Of a DNA stretch of 32,509 nucleotides, positions 1 to 8,943 are shown piece after piece (within the stretch, counting starts at the first letter, position 1; every line of letters starts with the position of its first letter). Position numbers and translations under genes: made by a program. Below the pieces are notes generated by a model that did not search any database, was not told the DNA's origin, and was given only the letters and a program-made list of their open reading frames with translations. The stretch is from NCBI GenBank assembly GCA_028706005.1, contig JAQWCI010000008.1, positions 1-32,509 on the forward strand, read 5' to 3'. The DNA is from Lachnospiraceae bacterium. Lineage in GTDB: Bacteria; Bacillota; Clostridia; Lachnospirales; Lachnospiraceae.

Positions 1-1
1 G

Positions 2-343
2 AAAATACTATTAGGTGTAGCCACAAGTAATTCGAGGGATCTCAGAGAAAAGGTCCTGTCATCACATGGAATCCGCGGATGTTTTGACGTGATAATGACA
101 GGAAATGATGTGAAAAAGGGAAAACCCGCTCCGGATATATATAAGGCATCTGCTGACAGTATATCTGTAGCGTCTGAGGCATGTGTGGTATTCGAGGATG
201 TACCCGACGGGATAAAGGCAGCAAAAGCCGCGGGAATGTATGTGGGTGCTGTTGAGGATGATTTTTCGGCACCGTTCGAAAAAGAGAAAAGGAAACTTTC
301 TGACTTCTGGATAAAAGATTACAGGGAGCTGATAAACAAGTAA
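2..343 (+). CDS. HAD-family hydrolase, C-terminal part (5' end outside window)
   Basis: Frame is open from base 2; translation contains GVATSNSRDLREKVLSSHGIRGCFDVIMTGNDVKKGKPAPDIY and VVFEDVPDGIKAAKAAGM, typical HAD-IA motifs II-IV. Confidence 0.85.
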   Translation, partial: KILLGVATSNSRDLREKVLSSHGIRGCFDVIMTGNDVKKGKPAPDIYKASADSISVASEACVVFEDVPDGIKAAKAAGMYVGAVEDDFSAPFEKEKRKLSDFWIKDYRELINK

Positions 344-368
344 ACGAAGGTAAGTTTTGGAGGCATAA

Positions 369-938
369 ATGAAGAGTATAAAAAAGGGCTGTGTCGGATA
401 CATAAAGAGCCGCAGAATCAAGTATCTCATGATAACTCTGTTGTTGCTCGGTGGTGATCTGTTCATGTTCTTCTATGCAAAGTGGTATTTTGGCAGCAAC
501 AAGAATCTTTTCAGCCTTTTTGCAGCGCTGATCTGCCTGCCGATAGCGAAGACAGCGGTCGAGACGATAATGCTGTTCCGCGCAAGGGGATGCTCGGAGG
601 AAGCAGAGAAACAGATAACACAGCACAAAGGCAGTGTTGACGGCCTGTTCGAACTGTATCTAACGAGTTACAGCAACAGTTTTCAGCTCAGCCATGTCGC
701 TTACGCATGCGGAAATGTGATTGCTTATACGGAGCTGGCGGGCACGAAGGGCAATCTTGGAGAAAAACATATTCGGGAAATACTCTCAAATAACGGGTTC
801 AAGGGGTACAATGTAAAGATTTTTTATAACCTTGATAAGTATATAGAGCGACTGGATTCCTTGAACAGACTTAAGGAACAGGGGGAGGAAGAAGATCTCA
901 GTGGACTCGGTGACGTTCTTCTTTCAATTTCATTATGA
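369..938 (+). CDS. Hypothetical membrane protein, 189 aa with two predicted N-terminal TM segments
   Basis: Complete ORF with upstream GGAGG (ttggaggcataaatg); hydrophobic segments YLMITLLLLGGDLFMFFYA and LFSLFAALICLPIAKTAV; 4-bp overlap with next gene. Confidence 0.75.
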   Translation: MKSIKKGCVGYIKSRRIKYLMITLLLLGGDLFMFFYAKWYFGSNKNLFSLFAALICLPIAKTAVETIMLFRARGCSEEAEKQITQHKGSVDGLFELYLTSYSNSFQLSHVAYACGNVIAYTELAGTKGNLGEKHIREILSNNGFKGYNVKIFYNLDKYIERLDSLNRLKEQGEEEDLSGLGDVLLSISL

Positions 939-1954
939 GAAAATTTGTGATAGGCGATGCGGAGCAGGGTCAGCGGTTCGACAAGTATGTTAAGAGAAAA
1001 CTTGCGGCTGCACCGGGCTCCTTTATTTATAAAATGATACGCAAGAAGAACATAACTCTGAATGGCAAAAAGGCTGATGAGGCAGATATTGTCAAGACTG
1101 GCGACGAAGTGGCATTCTTCCTTTCTGATGAAACATATGATAAGTTCTCCGGAAACTCTGAGCAGAAAACCAGTGACGGTATCGAACAATATGTGGACGC
1201 ATACAAAATGATCGGCCGTAAATACAGGACATCACCGATCATCTATGAAGATAAAGATATACTTATAGCTGAAAAGAAGCCAGGCGTGCTGTCACAGAAA
1301 GCAGCTCAGGATGATATATCAATGAACGAATGGTTCATCGGATATCTCCTTGAGAGCGGGCAGCTCAGTGCGTCCGGCATGAGTGAGTTCACACCTTCTG
1401 TATGCAACAGACTTGACCGCAACACAGGCGGCATACTTGTTTTCGCGAAGACGCTTAGCGGCGCAAGATTTCTCTCAGAACTTCTGCGCTCGAGAAAGCT
1501 TGGAAAATTTTACAGAATGGTAGTTCTCGGGGAGATAAAAACTCCTGGCAATATAAAGGCCTATCTTGTTAAAGATGAAAAGACGAATATTGTCACAGTG
1601 TCTGAAACAATGCCGGATGAGAGCCTGAAGCCGCAGTACATTGAGACGGCATACAGACCGGTGGAATCAGGTGACGGCATGACAATTCTCGAGTGCGAGC
1701 TCATCACGGGTAAAACACATCAGCTCCGCGCTCATTTGTCACACATCGGGCATCCTGTTGCCGGAGATCCTAAATATGGGGATGATGCCTGGAACGATAA
1801 GCTGAGACAGAAATTTGATATCAGATACCAGATGCTGTACGCGGTGAGGATAGTTTTCCCGGAGATACAAGGTGACTTTGAGAGGCTGTCAGGAAGAACA
1901 TTTGAACTTCCTATGCCTACGGTCTATGAGAAAGTGCTGAATAGAGGACTTTAA
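935..1954 (+). CDS. RluA-family pseudouridine synthase (RluC/RluD-like) with N-terminal S4 domain
   Basis: S4-like N-terminus; catalytic-type CNRLDRNTGGILVFAKT; C-terminal GKTHQLRAHLSHIGHPVAGDPKYG. Confidence 0.93.
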   Translation: MRKFVIGDAEQGQRFDKYVKRKLAAAPGSFIYKMIRKKNITLNGKKADEADIVKTGDEVAFFLSDETYDKFSGNSEQKTSDGIEQYVDAYKMIGRKYRTSPIIYEDKDILIAEKKPGVLSQKAAQDDISMNEWFIGYLLESGQLSASGMSEFTPSVCNRLDRNTGGILVFAKTLSGARFLSELLRSRKLGKFYRMVVLGEIKTPGNIKAYLVKDEKTNIVTVSETMPDESLKPQYIETAYRPVESGDGMTILECELITGKTHQLRAHLSHIGHPVAGDPKYGDDAWNDKLRQKFDIRYQMLYAVRIVFPEIQGDFERLSGRTFELPMPTVYEKVLNRGL

Positions 1955-2487
1955 TGGCTACATGGAATTCGAGAGGCCTCCGCGGTTCCACACTGGAGGA
2001 AATGATAAACAGGACAAACGAGAAGTATGAGGAGCAGCACCTGGCTCTTATGCAGAAGATTCCGACGCCCATCACTCCTATTAATATTGATAAGGACAGT
2101 CGTCATATTACGCTCGCCTATTTCGAGCAGAAAAGCACTGTCGATTATATAGGAGCGGTGCAGGGAATACCCATTTGTTTTGACGCAAAAGAATCACAGA
2201 CAACCACTTTCAGCCTGCAGAACATTCATGAGCATCAGGTGGAGTTCATGAAGGAGTTCGAGGAGCAGGACGGGATTGCTTTCTTCCTGATTTCTTTTAC
2301 CAGTGAAGACATGTATTATTATCTGCCGTTCCGGGAGTTCCTGCCATTCTGGGAGAGATCTGAAAAGGGCGGCAGGAAGAGCTTCAGACTGGATGAACTT
2401 GATATGACGTGGGTGCTGCCGAAGAAAAGCGGAGTGCTGGTGCCGTATCTGGAGATGATAAATAAGGATCTGGCGGAAAGAGATTGA
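1954..2487 (+). CDS. recU: Holliday junction resolvase RecU
   Basis: NSRGLRGSTLEEMINRTNEKY..., IDFxG/FDAKES nuclease-type motif (STVDYIGAVQGIPICFDAKESQTTTF), HEHQVEFMKEFEEQDGIAFFLI; TAATG junction with upstream gene. Confidence 0.92.
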   Translation: MATWNSRGLRGSTLEEMINRTNEKYEEQHLALMQKIPTPITPINIDKDSRHITLAYFEQKSTVDYIGAVQGIPICFDAKESQTTTFSLQNIHEHQVEFMKEFEEQDGIAFFLISFTSEDMYYYLPFREFLPFWERSEKGGRKSFRLDELDMTWVLPKKSGVLVPYLEMINKDLAERD

Positions 2488-2520
2488 GAGTCACCTGTGT
2501 CAGAGATACTAATGATGCAA

Positions 2521-2549
2521 TTGACATAAATGTGTCAGTCATGTATACT
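2521..2549 (+). promoter_or_regulatory. Sigma-A type promoter of the his operon (TTGACA-N17-TATACT)
   Basis: TTGACA at 2521-2526, 17-nt spacer, TATACT at 2544-2549, upstream of hisZ. Confidence 0.8.
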
Positions 2550-2564
2550 TGCGAATAGTTTAGC

Positions 2565-2582
2565 GTGATAACGAATTATCAC
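2565..2582. promoter_or_regulatory. Palindrome GTGATAA-CGAA-TTATCAC in the his leader
   Basis: 7-bp perfect arms, 4-nt centre, about 9 nt after the expected transcription start. Confidence 0.5.
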
Positions 2583-2611
2583 TGCACAGCAGTAAAGCAA
2601 AAAGGAAGATT

Positions 2612-3736
2612 ATGAAATTATCTGATTCAGGCAAAAAGCTCCTGCATACTCCGGAAGGTCTGCGGGATATATATGGTGAAGAGCTTAAGATCAAGGGAAA
2701 TGTGACGGGGAAGATCCGCAGAGAAATGCATCTGTACGGATATGAGGATATTCAGACGCCGACTTTTGAATTCTTTGATGTGTTCTCAAAAGAAATAGGC
2801 ACCACGCCATCCAGAGAGCTGTATAAGTTCTTTGACAAAGATGGCAGCACACTTGCTCTGAGACCGGACTTTACGCCCTCCTGTGCGCGATGCGCAGCCA
2901 AATACTACATGGATGAGAAGGAGCCTATAAGGTTCTGCTATGAAGGAAATGCTTATACAAATACTTCAAGTCTCCAGGGCAAGCAGAGAGAATCGACACA
3001 GATGGGAGTCGAGCTCATTGGAGATGATTCTGCATTTGCTGATGCTGAAACTATAGCATTGCTTATCAATTCTCTCCAGAGCACAGGACTTTCGGATTTC
3101 AGGATCAGTGTCGGAAATGCCGGGTATTTTCGCGGAATTTGTGAAAACGCAGGAATAGATGAGGAGACTGAGTTCTCACTTAGAGAGTTCATTTCCGGCA
3201 AGAATTTCTTTGCGGCAGAAAAACTACTCGAGGAATCCGGGGCAGGAATGGAAGTCAGCAGGAATCTTCTGGGGATCACTGAGCTCATCGGTTCGCAGGA
3301 CGCTCTGGAAAGAGCGGAAGAATATGCGGACAATGAAATGTCAATGGCAGCCGTAAAGAGACTCAGGGATGTTTACGAAGTGCTGGGACAGTACGGTCTT
3401 GAAAAGTTCGTTAGTTTTGACTTGTCGATGCTCAGTAAATACAATTATTATACGGGCATAATTTTCAAAGGATTCACATATGGTGTGGGCGATGTGATAG
3501 CGACAGGCGGAAGGTATGACGATCTTATCGGCCGCTTCGGAAAGAATTCGCCTGCTGTAGGCTTCATGATACCTGTTGATGCACTGCTGGAAGCAATGAG
3601 GCGTCAGAAAATAAAAGTGGAACTGCCGGAGAAAGCGACTGTCATAAAGTACAATGAAGAGGATTATAAGAAAAAGCTTAAGAAGGCACAGGAACTGCGG
3701 TCAGAAGGCAAGTCAGTCCGCATGATGCCGGAATAA
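2612..3736 (+). CDS. hisZ: ATP phosphoribosyltransferase regulatory subunit HisZ
   Basis: HisRS-like fold: PEGLRDIYGEE, TPTFEFFDVFSKE, LRPDFTPSCAR, YYTGIIFKGFTYGVGDVIATGGRYDDLIGRFG; adjacent to short-form hisG. Confidence 0.92.
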   Translation: MKLSDSGKKLLHTPEGLRDIYGEELKIKGNVTGKIRREMHLYGYEDIQTPTFEFFDVFSKEIGTTPSRELYKFFDKDGSTLALRPDFTPSCARCAAKYYMDEKEPIRFCYEGNAYTNTSSLQGKQRESTQMGVELIGDDSAFADAETIALLINSLQSTGLSDFRISVGNAGYFRGICENAGIDEETEFSLREFISGKNFFAAEKLLEESGAGMEVSRNLLGITELIGSQDALERAEEYADNEMSMAAVKRLRDVYEVLGQYGLEKFVSFDLSMLSKYNYYTGIIFKGFTYGVGDVIATGGRYDDLIGRFGKNSPAVGFMIPVDALLEAMRRQKIKVELPEKATVIKYNEEDYKKKLKKAQELRSEGKSVRMMPE

Positions 3737-3750
3737 TAACGGAGACAACT

Positions 3751-4398
3751 ATGGAAAAGAAGTATCTGACGGTGGCTCTTACCAAAGGGCGTCTCGCCGA
3801 CAAAACTCTGGATCTTTTTGAAAAGATCGGAATAACTGTCGATGAAATGAAGGACAAAGGTACAAGGAAGCTGATCTTTACTAATGAAGAGACGGGACTT
3901 CGTTTCTTCCTTGCAAAGGGGCCAGATGTCCCGACTTATGTAGAATACGGAGCAGCTGATATAGGCGTTGTTGGTTCTGATATAATCATGGAAGAAAAAA
4001 GGCGCGTGTATGAGGTGCTGGATCTTGGATTCGGAAAATGCAGGATGTGCGTATGCGGTCCCGATAAAGCCGGGGAACTCTTGAAGCATCACGAGATGAT
4101 CCGTGTCGCATCAAAATATCCCAACATAGCCCGCGATTATTTTTATAATATCAAGCAGCAGACGGTCGACATAATAAAGCTCAACGGATCTGTCGAACTG
4201 GGACCTATAGTCGGACTTTCGGATGTCATAGTAGATATTGTCGAGACGGGCTCCACGCTCAAAGAGAATGGGCTGAAGGTGCTCGAAGAGGTGTGTCCGC
4301 TGTCAGCAAGAATGATCGTAAACCAGGTATCGATGCAGATGGATACCGAGCGCATCAGCAAACTGATATTTGATATAAAAGAACAGCTTGGGAAATGA
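3751..4398 (+). CDS. hisG: ATP phosphoribosyltransferase, short form HisG
   Basis: LTVALTKGRLADKTLDLFEKIGI, DVPTYVEYGAADIGVVGSDIIME, VGLSDVIVDIVETGSTLKENGL. Confidence 0.96.
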   Translation: MEKKYLTVALTKGRLADKTLDLFEKIGITVDEMKDKGTRKLIFTNEETGLRFFLAKGPDVPTYVEYGAADIGVVGSDIIMEEKRRVYEVLDLGFGKCRMCVCGPDKAGELLKHHEMIRVASKYPNIARDYFYNIKQQTVDIIKLNGSVELGPIVGLSDVIVDIVETGSTLKENGLKVLEEVCPLSARMIVNQVSMQMDTERISKLIFDIKEQLGK

Positions 4399-4451
4399 TG
4401 ATCTGTCAAAACAAATTTACGGAAACATAAGCTCAGGCACGAAAGGCAATT

Positions 4452-5747
4452 ATGAGAATCATAAAACTTACTGATGAAGAGCAGGACAGGGCACTTGCAG
4501 AGCTTCTTAAACGAAGCCCGGTAAACTACACGGAATATGAGAAAACTGTAGGTGACATTATTTCAGATGTCAGAATGAACGGAGACAGTGCGCTGCTTCG
4601 GCTCGAGAAAAAATTTGACAAGTGTGAACTTGATGCAGGCAGCATTCGCGTAAATGATGAAGAGATAGCTGAGGCATACAAAGAACTTGACCCGGCATTC
4701 CTCGATGTCATCAACAAGGCTTCGGAAAACATCAGAAGTTATCACAGCAAACAGGTGCAGCAGAGCTGGATAACAACGAGCCCTGACGGAGTTATTCTCG
4801 GTCAGAAGATCACTCCTATCGCCATATCCGGATGCTATGTTCCCGGCGGAAGGGCAGTATATCCTTCCAGCGTGCTCATGAATGTCATCCCGGCGAAGGT
4901 TGCGGGTGTTGAACGGATAATAGTCTGCACGCCTCCAAATGCGCAGGGAAAGGCCCCTGCGGGCACTATAGTCGCCGCTGATATTGCAGGCGCTGATGAG
5001 ATATATAAAGTTGGCGGCGCTCAGGCAATAGCTGCAATGGCATTTGGCACGGAGAGCATTCCGAGAGTTGATAAGATCACAGGCCCCGGCAATATGTATG
5101 TGGCTCTTGCAAAGAAAGCATGTTTCGGATACACAGGCATAGATTCAGTGGCAGGACCGAGCGAAATACTTGTTTTGGCTGATGATACGGCAAACCCGCG
5201 CTTTGTGGCGGCTGACCTGCTGAGCCAGGCGGAACATGATCCGCTTGCCAGTGCGATTCTGCTGACAACGAGCGACAGGCTTGCGCACGCAGTTTCGGAT
5301 GAGATCGATAAATTCATGAAGACGCTCTCCAGAGCTGAGATAATACAGCAGTCACTCGATAATTACGGGTATCTCTTCGTGGGTGACACGATGGATCAGC
5401 TTATAGATGCGGCAAACGCGATAGCTTCGGAACACATGGAAATTATGACAGAGAACCCGTTCGAGGTCATGACGAAAATTAAAAATGCGGGTGCTATATT
5501 CCTTGGAAGTTACAGCTCCGAGCCGCTGGGGGATTATTTTGCCGGACCAAATCATATACTTCCTACCAACGGGACCGCGAGGTTCTTCTCGCCGCTCGGG
5601 GTCGATCAGTTCATAAAGAAGAGCAGCATCATTTCGTATTCGAAGGATGCTCTTTCAAAGGTCGAGGGGGACATAGAGCTTTTCGCTGAGAATGAGGGGC
5701 TTACGGCGCACGCAAATTCTATAAAAGTCAGATTTGACAATGAATGA
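4452..5747 (+). CDS. hisD: Histidinol dehydrogenase
   Basis: CYVPGGRAVYPSSVLMNVIPAKVAGV, KITGPGNMYVALAKK, GPSEILVLADD, LSQAEHDPLASAILLT, AGPNHILPTNGTARFFSPLGV. Confidence 0.97.
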   Translation: MRIIKLTDEEQDRALAELLKRSPVNYTEYEKTVGDIISDVRMNGDSALLRLEKKFDKCELDAGSIRVNDEEIAEAYKELDPAFLDVINKASENIRSYHSKQVQQSWITTSPDGVILGQKITPIAISGCYVPGGRAVYPSSVLMNVIPAKVAGVERIIVCTPPNAQGKAPAGTIVAADIAGADEIYKVGGAQAIAAMAFGTESIPRVDKITGPGNMYVALAKKACFGYTGIDSVAGPSEILVLADDTANPRFVAADLLSQAEHDPLASAILLTTSDRLAHAVSDEIDKFMKTLSRAEIIQQSLDNYGYLFVGDTMDQLIDAANAIASEHMEIMTENPFEVMTKIKNAGAIFLGSYSSEPLGDYFAGPNHILPTNGTARFFSPLGVDQFIKKSSIISYSKDALSKVEGDIELFAENEGLTAHANSIKVRFDNE

Positions 5748-5780
5748 TCTGAGCCATGGGGCTCTGTTACGGAGGCGGGT

Positions 5781-6368
5781 ATGAGGACTGCGAAGATAAC
5801 AAGAAAGACAGGTGAGACAGATATTAAGCTGAAACTGAACCTTGACGGGCAGGGAAAAGCAGAAATAGATACAGGAATAGGCTTTTTCGATCATATGATG
5901 GATGCTTTTGCGAGACACGGAATGTTCGACGTGGATCTCAAGGTAAAAGGTGATCTTAATGTGGATGGTCATCACAGCGTCGAGGACACAGGAATTGTGC
6001 TCGGTGAGGCAATCCGCAAAGCTGTCGGCGATAAGAAAGGGATACGCAGATATGGTTATTTCGTACTGCCGATGGACGAGGCTCTTGTTGTCTGTGCAAT
6101 CGATCTTTGTGGCAGACCATATTATGTAAGCGATGCCAGATTTCCCTCGGGGATGGTCGGGGATTTTGACACAGAGCTTGTAAATGAATTCTTCTATGCG
6201 GTATCATATTCGGCTGCGATGAATCTTCACTTCCGTGTTCTTTCAGGAAATAACACGCACCACATTATTGAGGCAATGTTCAAAGCTTTTTCGAAAGCCC
6301 TTGATATGGCAACGGGCACAGATCCGAGGATAGCAGATGTTCTCAGCACCAAAGGAGTGCTTGAATAG
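5781..6368 (+). CDS. hisB: Imidazoleglycerol-phosphate dehydratase
   Basis: GIGFFDHMMDAFARHGMFD, VDGHHSVEDTGIVLGEA, NTHHIIEAMFKAFSKAL. Confidence 0.97.
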   Translation: MRTAKITRKTGETDIKLKLNLDGQGKAEIDTGIGFFDHMMDAFARHGMFDVDLKVKGDLNVDGHHSVEDTGIVLGEAIRKAVGDKKGIRRYGYFVLPMDEALVVCAIDLCGRPYYVSDARFPSGMVGDFDTELVNEFFYAVSYSAAMNLHFRVLSGNNTHHIIEAMFKAFSKALDMATGTDPRIADVLSTKGVLE

Positions 6369-6388
6369 GAAACATGCAGGAGACAACA

Positions 6389-7714
6389 ATGACTGACGAT
6401 AAAAAGTACAAGAAATTCATACCGTGTATCACATTGCTTCGCGGAAATGCAGTAAGAGGGTTGAAGGACAATACAATTGTTTCGACTGATCCTGCAGCGC
6501 TCGCCAAAACATATTCACACGCAAATATTGATGCCATCATAGTCTTTGACAGGTCGGCTGATGGGAGTGATTCCGAGCATGATGCTGCCATAGAGCAGAT
6601 AAGAGAGATATCGGCAGCGGTGCATGTTCCGGTCATCGGAGCAGGACACATTAATCGCATGGAGGATGTCAAAAAGCTTATCTATGCAGGATGCTCATCC
6701 TGCGCACTGAATTATTCCAAACAGAGCAATATAGATCTTACGAAAGAAGTCTCGGATAAGTTCGGCAGGGACAAGATCTCAGTATGCTACAGACATACTG
6801 ATGATGTACTGAGCAATAAGGAACTGATCGAGAAGTATGTTCAGCAGATGATCCTCATTGATGCCGACGGGGTAGGTGATGTCAAGCACTTCGAGGGGAT
6901 GCCGACTGTTATAGACATTCCTGATGTTTCCCTTGACAAAATAATCGAGCTCCTTGGATATGAAAGTATAGACGGAATTACAGGAAATGCGGTAAATGAT
7001 AATATCGACCAACTTTCTGATGTTAAAAAACTGTGTTCAGACAATGGTATTGCAGTGAACAAGCCGGTTGCAGAGTACAAATGGTCAGACCTCAAAAAGG
7101 GAAGCGACGGTCTTGTTCCGGTCGTGGTCCAGGAAGACTCCACTGACCAGGTGCTCATGGTCGCATACATGAATGAAGAGTCATATAACATGACGATTCA
7201 GACAGGGATAATGACTTATTATTCAAGAAGCAGGCAGGAACTCTGGGTAAAGGGCGAAACAAGCGGTCATTATCAGTATGTGCGTTCCATTTTTGTTGAC
7301 TGCGATCTCGACACTCTGCTGGCCAAAGTGGATCAGATAGGTGCGGCCTGTCACACCGGCTCACATTCATGTTTTTTTAACAAGGATTATCAGACCGGAG
7401 AACCAAGGAATAACCCTGAGAAGGTGCTTGAAAATGTTTATGATGTGATCCAGGATCGAAAGATCCATCCCAAAGAGGGCTCATACACAGATTATCTTTT
7501 TGAAAAAGGAATAGACAAACAGCTCAAGAAGCTTGGAGAAGAATCAACAGAAATAGTAATAGCGGCCAAAAATCCGGACAAGACAGACCTTGTCTATGAG
7601 ATGGCTGACTATCTGTATCACATGATGGTCGTTATGGCGACGCGCGATGTGATCTGGAAGGACATAACGGAAGAACTCGCAAGAAGAGAGCAGAGTAAAA
7701 AGACAGAATCATGA
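6389..7714 (+). CDS. hisIE: Fusion: N-terminal HisA/HisF-like (degenerate) barrel + HisI (PRA-CH) + HisE (PRA-PH)
   Basis: N-terminus FIPCITLLRGNAVRGL resembles HisF/HisA start; HisI motifs YYSRSRQELWVKGETSGHYQYVRSIFVDCDLDTLL and ACHTGSHSCFF; HisE motif LKKLGEESTEIVIAAKN...DLVYEMADYLYHMMVV. Start at 6389 preferred (AGGAG upstream); ORF also has ATG at 6374. Confidence 0.92.
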   Translation: MTDDKKYKKFIPCITLLRGNAVRGLKDNTIVSTDPAALAKTYSHANIDAIIVFDRSADGSDSEHDAAIEQIREISAAVHVPVIGAGHINRMEDVKKLIYAGCSSCALNYSKQSNIDLTKEVSDKFGRDKISVCYRHTDDVLSNKELIEKYVQQMILIDADGVGDVKHFEGMPTVIDIPDVSLDKIIELLGYESIDGITGNAVNDNIDQLSDVKKLCSDNGIAVNKPVAEYKWSDLKKGSDGLVPVVVQEDSTDQVLMVAYMNEESYNMTIQTGIMTYYSRSRQELWVKGETSGHYQYVRSIFVDCDLDTLLAKVDQIGAACHTGSHSCFFNKDYQTGEPRNNPEKVLENVYDVIQDRKIHPKEGSYTDYLFEKGIDKQLKKLGEESTEIVIAAKNPDKTDLVYEMADYLYHMMVVMATRDVIWKDITEELARREQSKKTES

Positions 7715-8934
7715 GAATTGTGGTAGCGGCGGAAAACGGGAAGAATCTCGGTTTCCTTTTGGACAACAGCAGACTTCTGGAGGTGTTTCCGGCGGATGAC
7801 GCGCCGGGAACATTTCATGTAGGGGACATTATTCTGGGCCGGGTGCGCGATGTAGTGCCTTCATTGAAAGCCTGTTTTGTAAACATAACTATGTCTGGTG
7901 ATAAACATGTGGATATGGCGGCTGGATTTCTGCCGTTTTATGACTGCGTGGGAGCAAATACCGGAATGAAGCCTGAAATGGTGCTGCCGGTGCAGATAAC
8001 AGCCATGCCGTCCGGTTCTAAACCCTGCAGGCTTTCTGCAAAACTGAATATTGCCGGCAAGTACTGCGTTGTCGGGACCGGAATTTCAGGGGTGAGTATT
8101 TCGAGAAAACTTGACAACATAGTTTCGTCTTCACTGAAAGACATTGTGAGTTCATCTAAAGAAGCCAGGAGCCTTTCAGAACACGGATTTGGCGTGATAG
8201 TCAGGACGAATGCAGGTCGTTTTGCGACAGCTTCTGCAGAAGAATCAGAAGATACAGAGATTCTTCTTGGAGAGATAAGCGATCTTGATTCGCAGCTGGC
8301 AGGAATAATTGCAGATTCCAGAACAAGGGTACAGGGAACAGTTCTGTATTCCAGCCCTGGATTACTGGCACAGAAAATAATGAATAATGAACCCGAAGAA
8401 GTTCTTATTGATGAAAGTGCCGTGAATAATTGTTTTGATCTGCAGAACATTTCTACTCAAGGCAAAACAAGAAAAGTCGCTGGTTCAATGGCTGTAATGG
8501 GAATAAAAAGACAGCTGGATGAGGGGCTCGCGCGAAGAGTATGGCTTAAGTCAGGCGCCTATCTTGTGATCGATCATACGGAATCCCTTACTGCTGTAGA
8601 TGTCAACTCCGGCAAAGCTGTTATCAAAGGACGAAGAAATGATGATGCAGTGGCTGCAAAGATGGCGTATGATGTCAATAAAGAAGCCGCATATGAGGTG
8701 TTCAGACAGATGCGGCTGCGTAACATTTCGGGCATGATCCTTGTTGATTTCATAAATATGGACAGTGAATACACGGACAGGCTTTCTATAATTCTGAATT
8801 CATTGGCTGATAAGGATCCTGTTCATGCGGGTTTTGTGGACTTCACCGGACTTGGACTCGCTGAAATCACCAGAAAAAAAGAAGGTCAGCGTCTTGAAGA
8901 ATTAGTTGTTGACACGGCGGGTACAAAACTGTAA
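7711..8934 (+). CDS. rng: Ribonuclease E/G family protein, short form
   Basis: S1-like N-terminus GDIILGRVRDVVPSLKACFVNI, catalytic VDVNSGKAV and GMILVDFINM, GLAEITRKK near C-terminus; ATGA overlap with hisIE. Confidence 0.9.
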   Translation: MRIVVAAENGKNLGFLLDNSRLLEVFPADDAPGTFHVGDIILGRVRDVVPSLKACFVNITMSGDKHVDMAAGFLPFYDCVGANTGMKPEMVLPVQITAMPSGSKPCRLSAKLNIAGKYCVVGTGISGVSISRKLDNIVSSSLKDIVSSSKEARSLSEHGFGVIVRTNAGRFATASAEESEDTEILLGEISDLDSQLAGIIADSRTRVQGTVLYSSPGLLAQKIMNNEPEEVLIDESAVNNCFDLQNISTQGKTRKVAGSMAVMGIKRQLDEGLARRVWLKSGAYLVIDHTESLTAVDVNSGKAVIKGRRNDDAVAAKMAYDVNKEAAYEVFRQMRLRNISGMILVDFINMDSEYTDRLSIILNSLADKDPVHAGFVDFTGLGLAEITRKKEGQRLEELVVDTAGTKL

Positions 8935-8937
8935 TAT
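8909..8937 (+). promoter_or_regulatory. Promoter of rplU operon (TTGACA-N17-TAATAT) overlapping rng 3' end
   Basis: TTGACA 8909-8914, 17-nt spacer, TAATAT 8932-8937; the -10 includes the rng stop codon. Confidence 0.7.
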
Positions 8938-8943
8938 AACATG

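Noticed and set aside
42-626. 194-aa minus-strand ORF
   Set aside because: Antisense to the HAD fragment and the membrane-protein gene; composition (Cys/Leu/His rich) and lack of recognizable motifs suggest a shadow ORF.
2488-2611. T-box riboswitch before his operon
   Set aside because: Predicted leader is only ~55 nt with no T-box sequence or antiterminator structure.
7938-8450. 170-aa minus-strand ORF
   Set aside because: Antisense to rng, Ser-rich shadow frame with no family signature.
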